From Hormoscilla sp. GUM202 (GTDB lineage: Bacteria; Cyanobacteriota; Cyanobacteriia; Cyanobacteriales; Desertifilaceae), in NCBI GenBank assembly GCA_005518205.2, contig RFFC02000014.1, positions 66,572 to 130,571 of the forward strand: 64,000 bases of DNA. The letters run 5' to 3'. The notes under the pieces are model-generated. The model did no database searches. It was not told where the DNA came from and worked only from the letters and a program-made list of their open reading frames with translations. Shown here piece after piece: positions 57,292-64,000 of this stretch (positions are counted from its first letter, which is position 1; every line of letters begins with the position of its first letter). The translations under genes and the position numbers were made by a program.

Positions 57292-57518
57292 TCTCTGCTC
57301 TGTGCTCGCCTACTGTTTTCTATCCTACATGATTTCGATGGCTTGAGAATTGCTCGCGTGAGAATTGTTCATTGAGAATTGTTGATTCTTCGCTGTCAGC
57401 CCGCCGGGGGTTTGAACGGCGGGTTATCGGACCCTCAATACTTTGCGGGGCGACAGCGGGAATGCGATCGCCCTAATGGGAACGATAATTACATTGAGAG
57501 ATTCTCCCAGGGCGAGAT

Positions 57519-57956
57519 TTATAAGACATAACCCAACTCACCGCCATTAGGATGGGTAACGGTATCAATTAAGGTGTCAACCTCGCCTTTTTTTAGCTGA
57601 TATTCCGGTAATTCACGGTTTAATGAAACGCGCTTATAGTTCAAGCATTTCTCTTTTTTTTTGAGGGTAATCAATTGAAATTTGTCATCTATTGTACGCT
57701 TTAACCAGATAGTAATTACCGATAGATTAATTTCATTAACCCCAATAATTTTCCCTTCAACACGATGTTCCGTATTCATTGGTAGCATCTTCAATTGCTT
57801 CTGCTGTATCTGCTAATTTACGGATGGCGACCTTGTTGGGGGTTGTCTTGGGTGAACTTGGGCTATAAATTTTGATTTATCATCTTCTTCTCTATGAATT
57901 AATAAGTATCGAGTCAGTTTAGGTGGTGGAATAATCGCATCAAACGGAATTTTCAT
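57519..57956 (-). pseudogene. DUF6883-DUF4926 type locus, frameshifted
   Basis: It starts MKIPFDAIIPPPKLTRYLLI at 57956, a DUF6883-like start, then loses the frame near 57840. A second frame carries LADTAEAIEDATNEYG, then VEGKIIGVNEINLSVITIWL with KFQLITLKKK. It ends LPEYQLKKGEVDTLIDTVTH, which looks like the DUF4926 protein that often sits next to DUF6883 in cyanobacteria. So both genes appear merged and broken. Function unknown; pairs of this kind resemble toxin-antitoxin neighbours. Confidence 0.6.
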
Positions 57957-57964
57957 TATTCAAT

Positions 57965-59180
57965 ATGTCCGAGATTTTTTTATATAGTAGGGTGGGAGAT
58001 CGGGCTATTGTTGCAATCCCCACCAAAAATGTCGAGACGCTGAACGGTTGCATCTCTACAGAAATCATCGACTTTGCCATCAGTCGATTGACGCCATATT
58101 TTTATTATTACATAAATTCTGATTGTCAACCATTTTTTATATTTTTGTAAAAATTTCTATCGTTATTTTTATTGCTGATTTAGTAAATTATCTGAAAATA
58201 TTATCATTTAATAGCAAAAATTTCAATTTAGTACGATCGCGTATTTCTGGGTGACATTGCCTTTAGCTATGCGTGGAGAGCGCACGTCGATCGCGGCAGA
58301 GCATCGCCCCCACAGATCGTCAAATGCTTGAATTTGCATTATTATCAGAATAACTGGACAGTGAAAAGTTCTCGCTGAGATGGCGCCGATAAAAGTTAAC
58401 AGACAATCCTCTCTGTTAAAGGCTTTGCTACTCGTCGGGGCCGCCGAGAAATGAATTTAGTCATTCCGCCGCAGGGTCTACATTTCGCGCTCAATATGTC
58501 AAGCTCTATCTTGAAGAGTAAGACGGACAATTTGTTCTGTGGGATAGCTTTTTGTTTGCAGCGGAAGAGTGCGGAACCAACGGGGAAAACCTCGCGCCTC
58601 TGTCTACTGACATTTCCAAACTTAGCAATTGTAAAATTCCCAAGCCCACAGCGTTAAGGTTCACAAAACGCTCCATAGCGACAATCTTACGATTGAGAAG
58701 TGGGCGGGACTCTACAGGGAACTGATCGTGTCCAGAGACGCCCACCCTGTCGTTCGTCTGCTCGGCAACGACATGGGTGGGTCGTTTCCGAGAGCGCCCA
58801 CCCTGTCGTGTCGCTCCCGCGCACGACAGGGGTGGGCGTCTCTGGAAACGAAAGCCTCTCGGACACGATTCGAGGATAAGATTTTTAGGCCGCCTTTCTG
58901 CTATAATACATCGTAGCGTGCGTAATCCCCCAAATGCGTGTTACGTGTAGTTTTTATAATACAAATCCGGGCCGTAGCCGCTTATCAACCGGTGAAATCG
59001 TCATAATTTTACCCTCGTTCCCACGGCTCTGCCTGGGAACGCGCGACTTACCAACTGGTTTTGACCACACCCGGTTTCAGCCATTTGATACCCTTCGACG
59101 CAAAACCCCCACGCCGTAAGCTAAATCATCAAGGGATCTACCGGATTCGCCTGAAAGGCAACATCAGGGAGGCGAAATAA
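57965..59180. other. Intergenic region with tandem large palindromes
   Basis: No gene recognised. Two CGCCCACCCTGTCGT palindromes (58741-58782 and 58796-58838) stand side by side within GTGTCCAGAGACG...GTCTCTGGAAACG. A CCTCGTTCCCACGGCTCTGC palindrome lies at 59013-59045. Possible transposase remnants near 58450-58640 could not be confirmed. Confidence 0.55.
58741..58838. repeat. Two adjacent CCCACCC(TGTCG) palindromes
   Basis: First palindrome 58741-58782, second 58796-58838. Both have arms of 14-18 bp. Members of the 7076-7117 family. Confidence 0.8.
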
Positions 59181-59642
59181 ATGGTAGAGATGCTGCTGCA
59201 CTGGGAGTCAAAGTACGATGGCGGAGCTTGCTTTAACGCCACAGAGGTGAAAACTAACATTGGCATACTTCAAGCTCCTGGCTATGATGAACCTTGGATC
59301 GTAGCTATGGATTGCCCCGCCTCCTCATACAAAACTCGGGATTATGGCATCCGCTGGGGAATTGAACCCATGTTTTCGGATTTCAAAACCCGAGGTTTTG
59401 GTATTACTGAGACTCAAAAAGAACATGCAGATCGCATTGAATGTTTAATTTTGGTTATGGCACTAGCCATGTATTGGTCCACCTCTGCTGGTATGAGCGA
59501 TGAGACCCCTTTACCCAAGTCTCAAAAAAAACGCTTCCGTTCTTGGTGTTCTCTATTTATTTACCACTGGACTTCGTCTGATTATTCGATCGATTCGTCA
59601 TGGACTACCGGTCCCGCCTCTATGGACTCCCTGGAAAACTGA
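59181..59642 (+). pseudogene. IS4-like transposase C-terminal remnant
   Basis: TRDYGIRWGIEPMFSDFKTR and GFGITETQKEHADRIECLIL match the Glu-region block of IS4-type DDE transposases. The first two catalytic Asp regions are missing and the C-terminus is disordered in sequence. YRIRLKGNIREA encoded just upstream (about 59135-59178) is likely more of the same gene. Confidence 0.7.
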
Positions 59643-59660
59643 GGGGTGGTAAGTAACCGA

Positions 59661-59979
59661 GATGTCTCCTGTGTGCCGTATGGACCCTGGGACAAGAGCA
59701 CCGGCAGAGATATCGAAAAGTAAGAAGTGCATCGGACCACAGAAAAGAAGGGGAAGGTTTTATCGACGCTACACGCTACGCTGGTAAGGTCGATAAAACC
59801 TTCCCCAGTCGCTTTCAGTTCCTTAAGACCCGCATTGGACGGCGTCCAGCAGGATACAGCGATGTCTCCTGTGTGCCGTATGGACCCTGGGACAAGAGCT
59901 CTGGCTGGAGATATCTCCTGTGGTGTGGTCTGTTCCGATCCGATGTCTCCTGTGTGCCGTATGGACCCTGGGACAAGAG
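59661..59979. repeat. Three copies of a 38-bp direct repeat
   Basis: GATGTCTCCTGTGTGCCGTA plus TGGACCCTGGGACAAGAG starts at 59661, 59861 and 59942. The gaps between copies are 162 and 43 bp, so this is not a regular array. Confidence 0.85.
59750..59806. repeat. Perfect 18-bp inverted repeat, 21-base loop
   Basis: GGGGAAGGTTTTATCGAC (59750-59767) and its exact complement (59789-59806). The loop is GC-rich. It stands between the IS4-like remnant and the gene at 60030. Confidence 0.9.
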
Positions 59980-60029
59980 TTCTGGCTTGGGATTAATCGA
60001 GCGTGAATATGCTGAATTTAAAAGTTGAA

Positions 60030-60758
60030 TCAAAGGTCTTGAGCGGGTGATACCACGGCTTTGAGCTTGGCAGAAAAATCAGAATCTGCTGGAGTAAATT
60101 GGCTAATCGGCTCAGACTTAGAGTTAGAGTTAGACTTAGAGCCTCCCGGCTGGGTGTTGCTTGTGGGTTCGAGATTGTTGGTTTCTCTCTGTCGGGCAGC
60201 CAATTCTTTTAAATTCAGCGTCGCTGCCCGATCGCCAGTACTGTCTGGCGACTCGGAGGGTGGTTCAGTTGATGAATCTTGATGGGCATATACCTCGGCT
60301 GGAGTAGTTTCTGCCGGTAGGTCGGCCAACTGCTCACTGGAGTTTTCTGGCTCTATCAGATCTAAAGGCATCCTGCTGCAAACAATGCGTTCAAATTCCA
60401 GGTTGAAATGACAGACTGGCTGACCCCGCCGATGCCACAAGGCTAAGATTTGCTCAACCGAAATAGCTTTGTAGCGTCCTTGATACAGTGCCTCAATCAC
60501 AGCTAAGCGTACCCACCCCGACTGACCTGTACTTCCGAGGCGCTTGATTAATCTACTGACCGTTTCGCGGTCACATAGCTCAAAGCTATAATGAATCAGC
60601 AGGGCAGCGGCTTCGGTTAAGGCCTTTGAGGTTGCCACTGGTATATCCCACTTGTTTTGACATGCTATTTTTGCATCTTCTGAGGTTATACTCCTCGCCT
60701 CGCCCCACAAGATGTCTATTGGTGCCAATTGGGATAGTTTCGTAGCTACTTTTGTCAT
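60030..60758 (-). CDS. Conserved hypothetical protein with low-complexity tail
   Basis: 242 residues. The N-terminal 120 residues (SKALTEAAALLIHYSFELCD; RLAVIEALYQGRYKAISVEQ; LWHRRGQPVCHFNLEFERIV) look folded and conserved in cyanobacteria. The tail is Ser/Glu/Pro/Asn-rich (SKSNSNSKSEP, from a short DNA repeat) and probably disordered. No membrane segment. Function unknown. Confidence 0.7.
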   Translation of the reverse strand: MTKVATKLSQLAPIDILWGEARSITSEDAKIACQNKWDIPVATSKALTEAAALLIHYSFELCDRETVSRLIKRLGSTGQSGWVRLAVIEALYQGRYKAISVEQILALWHRRGQPVCHFNLEFERIVCSRMPLDLIEPENSSEQLADLPAETTPAEVYAHQDSSTEPPSESPDSTGDRAATLNLKELAARQRETNNLEPTSNTQPGGSKSNSNSKSEPISQFTPADSDFSAKLKAVVSPAQDL

Positions 60759-60783
60759 GCCTTATACCATTGCCGATACCTTG

Positions 60784-60830
60784 TCAGTTGTCAGTTGTCA
60801 GTTGTCAGTTGTGAATTGTCAGGGCGTTGC
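60784..60830. repeat. Tandem GTCAGTT repeat upstream of the 60030 gene
   Basis: TGTCAGTTGTCAGTTGTCAG continues for about 40 bp. A similar CTAACAACTGACCACTAACA block lies at 47325-47385. Confidence 0.8.
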
Positions 60831-60919
60831 CGGGATGATAGTGGTTATTAATTGTTGATTGTTGACTGTTGGTTTTATATTCATAAATTTTCATATATTT
60901 ATATCTTGCCAAATTCTCT

Positions 60920-63055
60920 TCAATTCTCTATTTTCAATTCTCTATTTTCAACATCACCATCTCCTGAACGCACTTGCGATTCAGAAAAAGATTCAGTGCT
61001 GCCAGTGCTGCTAAAGTCACTGATGCGGAAGTTGAAGGCACCAAGCCCTAGCACTGGATTGTAGCGCAAGCTCATTCCGTAGGTGCGGCGGCTGTATTCC
61101 AAGGTGTAGTCGGTACTCAGACCTTCACTATTATCCAAATTGATCTTCGTTCGCACCCCCAACCGAAATGGCCCATAAATCTGCTGGGTGAGTTGGGCCG
61201 TGAGGACTCTGACGTCTGCAATTCGATCGAACTTAAAGGGCGATTCACCATTGCGGATAAATTGAGAGTACACCAGACTAAAGCCAGTATAGTCAAACCA
61301 GGGACGGGAGAAATGACCCAATTGTCCTTGCAGTCCAATAGAGCCCTTGAGGGAGGATTGGTTTTCACCATTACTGTAGGTACTGGTGGTGCCCACAATT
61401 CGAGAAATCAACTGGATGTATGGCACCACTGGTGTTGGCGTGTATCTCAATCCAGCTTCAGCCGTTGCCGGTAGGGCCTCTCCCTGCCAGAGAATAAAAT
61501 CTCGGTTCAGGGTCGCACTGGTTTGAAAGCGATTTAAGGTGACATTCTCTTCCGGATCGAAGGGGTCGGAGATCGAGCTGCGGCGGTCCGTCTTGGCCTT
61601 CACCTCCTGATAGCCAATTTGATAGTTGAAATTAATGCCAGTATCTCCTAACTGGATCGCTGGCGATGTCAGGACCGCACCGATACTCCTTTGCACGGTT
61701 TGATATCCCAGGGAGCCGTTGAACAGCCGATCGCGATAGCTATATTCTCCTGTCAGGGTATAGTCCTTGATGGACTGAGACACCCGCAGACTTGCACGGG
61801 CTGTATCTCCGACATCGTCAAAACCTACAAAAGCAGCCTTTGAGCGCAATAAAGTAGTGCTCGTTAGCCTCATGTTCAGATCCGCTTTTAGTCCATAGAT
61901 GCTCAGGTCGTTGAATTTTCCCTCTTTGAGCGCCCTCTGGAGATAAAACTGCGGTGTCAAGCTCAAAGATATTTTATCCGTGGCGATCGGCTTAAACCTG
62001 CTCTCTACGAACAGCCCTCCCCGGTCACGATCGTCAAAACCGAAGCTTACTATTGCTGGTTCTCTGTCTCTGCGGTCGATCAGCAATCTATCTCGCAATA
62101 GAGACACAGACAGACGTTGATCGAACACCAAGCGGGCTTTGCTTGTCCTCACCTCATCTTGTAAAGCTGAGAGCCTAGTGAGAGTGGCTCTATTCGCTCT
62201 CACTTCTAATTCCGGTGGTGAAAACGGATCGTTAGTGAAGCGAATATTAGTAGCTTTCCATCCAGCAGGCGTGAAGTCAATCTGTTCTGCCTCAAACCGC
62301 AAGCGCCTGATCCCCCCCCCTGCTTCCGGGATGTTGCCATCACCACCGATACTCACCCCACCAGTCCCTATGACATTTTCCGGGGGTCGATCTGCCCCCA
62401 GGGGTTCGCCTACTGTTCCTGTTGCTACTGTCGTGGCATCCAAAGAAGTCGTCCCATTACCGGACAGGTCTTCCGAGGTTGTGGGCACAAAAATCGAGCC
62501 TCTCGCCGCCGATATCACCCCAGTTCCATGTACAAAGTTGTACTCAAAGCGTTCTCCTAGCAATAGTTGCTCTCCTGTGAGCAGGGACACGTTTCCCTGT
62601 GCCACTGCTATTCTATTTACCAAATTCACTTGCAGCTTGGCCGCCTGAAGCAGAGCATTTCCAAACCTCATCTGAACATTCCCGGAAGCTGTAAATACTT
62701 GCCGTCTGGTGTCGTATTCTTGCTGGTCTGCTGTTAATTGAATTAGGGATTGCTGGAGTTCGGGAGCGATCGCCTCCTGGGGAGCGGATGGCCCTGTCTC
62801 CCGGTCCAACGGGTCGGGCGCAGCCGGGGCCTGCGCAGCAGTATCATTCCTTGTTACCTCCGGCAGCTGCCTTGCTTGTCCTGCAGCCGATTTAATTGGT
62901 AAGCCCACTGTCATTGGTGGTCCTAGCAGTTTTGCCGATGCTGCTGGTGCCACAGTCAGCCACACATATCTTACCGCCGGTTCCATTACGGACTCTGGCG
63001 GTAAGTTGTAGACTATAGGAGGCTGTTCTGGCGGCGGTACTGGGGGGTAGGGCAT
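60920..63055 (-). CDS. DUF3769 / OstA-type outer-membrane assembly protein
   Basis: 711 residues from the Met at 63055 (MPYPPVPPPEQPP); the open frame extends to 63109. An N-terminal proline-rich part precedes an LptA/OstA-like region (TADQQEYDTRRQVFTASGNV; LLLGERFEYNFVHGTGVISA). The C-terminal half is rich in alternating beta-strand patterns typical of a porin-like barrel (LTGEYSYRDRLFNGSLGYQT). This resembles LptD-like lipopolysaccharide assembly proteins in cyanobacteria. It probably lies in the outer membrane; the substrate is not proven. No signal peptide is obvious at the chosen start. Confidence 0.82.
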   Translation of the reverse strand: MPYPPVPPPEQPPIVYNLPPESVMEPAVRYVWLTVAPAASAKLLGPPMTVGLPIKSAAGQARQLPEVTRNDTAAQAPAAPDPLDRETGPSAPQEAIAPELQQSLIQLTADQQEYDTRRQVFTASGNVQMRFGNALLQAAKLQVNLVNRIAVAQGNVSLLTGEQLLLGERFEYNFVHGTGVISAARGSIFVPTTSEDLSGNGTTSLDATTVATGTVGEPLGADRPPENVIGTGGVSIGGDGNIPEAGGGIRRLRFEAEQIDFTPAGWKATNIRFTNDPFSPPELEVRANRATLTRLSALQDEVRTSKARLVFDQRLSVSLLRDRLLIDRRDREPAIVSFGFDDRDRGGLFVESRFKPIATDKISLSLTPQFYLQRALKEGKFNDLSIYGLKADLNMRLTSTTLLRSKAAFVGFDDVGDTARASLRVSQSIKDYTLTGEYSYRDRLFNGSLGYQTVQRSIGAVLTSPAIQLGDTGINFNYQIGYQEVKAKTDRRSSISDPFDPEENVTLNRFQTSATLNRDFILWQGEALPATAEAGLRYTPTPVVPYIQLISRIVGTTSTYSNGENQSSLKGSIGLQGQLGHFSRPWFDYTGFSLVYSQFIRNGESPFKFDRIADVRVLTAQLTQQIYGPFRLGVRTKINLDNSEGLSTDYTLEYSRRTYGMSLRYNPVLGLGAFNFRISDFSSTGSTESFSESQVRSGDGDVENRELKIEN

Positions 63056-63222
63056 AGTTCTATAAATTCCAAAACACAGCCCCAGACCGATGCAACTCTG
63101 AGCACGCAACAGCGTAAGCGTGCGACTCCGGAGCGCTAGCTGGTGGCAGCTTTTCTGGCGACTGGTTGTCGCCTGCCCTTACTCATACTTACTCTGGTGT
63201 GGGTGAAAATGAGGGTACCAGT

Positions 63223-63339
63223 TTACTCCATATCCTGCCGTCCGGGGTTGCGGGAGGGATCGTTAGACAAAAAGCCAAACACGAATAAACCCACGAAGAA
63301 GAGCACAACGATGTTAACAACGATTTTCAGAGTCAGCAT
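63223..63339 (-). CDS. psbI: Photosystem II reaction center protein I (PsbI)
   Basis: 38 residues, [20 protein letters not shown] then [18 protein letters not shown]. It matches PsbI, the single-helix subunit next to D1 in photosystem II that stabilises early assembly. The helix and the NDPSRNPGR end are diagnostic. The gene is too short for most open-frame searches. It lies alone between the DUF3769 gene and the hypothetical at 63394. Confidence 0.97.
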   Translation of the reverse strand: MLTLKIVVNIVVLFFVGLFVFGFLSNDPSRNPGRQDME

Positions 63340-63393
63340 AGGGATGTTTCCAAAAGACCATAATTCTTATCATACCGAAAATTTGCCCCATTG

Positions 63394-64000
63394 CTACTGT
63401 CCCCGAAACCATTTCCATATCCCGATCGCCCGTTCTTCCAACCACAGGATACCCCTGTCTAGCCATGCTAATATCTTCTCTAGGGGGTGCTTTACATAGC
63501 CGTTGGGAGTGGCAGCGGTTTCTATCCAGTCCGGTGTCAGCTCTATATATATGTTATCCCCGGGTGACCGTTGTGCTACAGCTTGTTTCCTCCCCCCTCG
63601 TTCCCACGGCTCCGCCTGGGAACGTGCTAGGGTGCCAAATACATTTACCCAGTCGGAAACTTCAACTTGTGAACTGCTTTGGGCTTCTCTGGAAAATGTC
63701 TGAGGTTGGGCAACTGCTTGCTCTGGCCGCCGCAGGATGCGCAATATATGATTTTTTACTGACTTGCCCACGAGAGGCGCGATCGCCTTTTCTGCTCCTG
63801 TTAATCTCTGTTCGCGTAGGACCGGTAACCTTGTAGCGGAGGGTTCCCGGAGCGTGCGTGCATCGCTGCTGCTCTTTTCGGATCCACTCTTCTTACTTCC
63901 TGTCAGTTGCTGCACCTGTTCGTCAGCTGTTCCTGGCAGGTTTTTGTCACCTCTCTTGTTGCCAAAAAAGTACGCGATCTCCGCTCCGATATGGGCGAAA
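63394..64000 (-). CDS. Hypothetical protein with two in-frame repeat insertions, runs off the window
   Basis: The frame is open to the window edge, beginning FAHIGAEIAYFFGNKRGDKN, so the start lies outside. A later ATG-like start at 63915 (reading QQLTGSKKS) is only internal. The C-terminus (LDRGILWLEERAIGIWKWFR) is amphipathic and aromatic. Two dispersed palindromes are in frame: TAGCGGAGGGTTCCCGGAGC near 63834 (residues ARTLREPSATRLP) and CTCGTTCCCACGGCTCCGCC near 63597 (residues QAEPWERGG). Function unknown. Confidence 0.65.
   Translation of the reverse strand, partial: FAHIGAEIAYFFGNKRGDKNLPGTADEQVQQLTGSKKSGSEKSSSDARTLREPSATRLPVLREQRLTGAEKAIAPLVGKSVKNHILRILRRPEQAVAQPQTFSREAQSSSQVEVSDWVNVFGTLARSQAEPWERGGRKQAVAQRSPGDNIYIELTPDWIETAATPNGYVKHPLEKILAWLDRGILWLEERAIGIWKWFRGQ

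Noticed and set aside
59661-59979. Possible degenerate CRISPR (three 38-bp repeats)
   Set aside because: Spacing is 162 and 43 bp, and one gap contains a perfect hairpin. No leader or cas genes.

Overview
The window is chromosomal DNA of a filamentous cyanobacterium. Evidence: psbI, a one-helix high-light-inducible protein, a CBS-CP12 fusion, the cyanobacterial rpoZ and DUF1818 genes, a DUF3769 outer-membrane protein, an ABA4-like gene, and very frequent GCGATCGC (HIP1) octamers. The density of transposons, decayed genes and short palindromic repeats suggests a large, repeat-rich, oscillatorian-type genome. The genus cannot be fixed by reading.

Layout. 1-1.1 kb: an ISKra4 transposase end, an ORF-less group II intron remnant and a large imperfect inverted repeat. 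1.1-6.8 kb: a conserved minus-strand housekeeping run (F420-ligase-like protein, GNAT, ruvX, DUF3727, mltG, yqeG) with a fresh tandem duplication of the ruvX 5' end. 7.3-17.2 kb: rnhA, two TPR proteins, glutaminyl cyclase, a VapBC-type pair plus a broken second copy, DUF4058, GNAT, and a Ca2+/H+ antiporter gene split by IS1. 17.6-26.6 kb: GH57/DUF3536 enzyme, CBS-CP12, HLIP, a deleted ISKra4, ald and topA. 27.3-33.2 kb: one very large secreted subtilase gene, split by an in-frame stop and a 2 kb IS.

33.2-43.6 kb is a graveyard: ORF-less group II intron remnants, a metallophosphatase pseudogene, tRNA-Pro(GGG), DUF1818, a small gene hit twice by a 23-bp repeat, rpoZ, a TnpB-related remnant, an EAL-domain remnant split by IS630, and a full group II intron whose reverse transcriptase is split by a 100-bp MITE with IS630 ends. 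43.7-49.5 kb: homocysteine-biosynthesis-type protein, two hypotheticals, a TPR protein and sdhA. 49.5-51.5 kb: gene-free, with a 12-unit minisatellite. 52-54.2 kb: an ATP-overlapping two-gene module, AAA/OLD-like ATPase plus Toprim/DUF4276-like protein, the best candidate here for a poorly described (probably defence) system. 54.4-64 kb: truncated ABA4-like gene, IS982, manC, a broken DUF6883/DUF4926 locus, an IS4-like remnant, a hypothetical, the DUF3769 gene, psbI and a partial hypothetical.

The most original signal is a family of 22-24-bp palindromic repeats inserted directly after ATGG. At four coding loci (the abrB copy, two sites in the phosphatase, and both hits in the gene at 37 kb), removing exactly 23, 46 or 47 bases restores the expected reading frame. 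These very small elements therefore insert precisely and have inactivated genes here.
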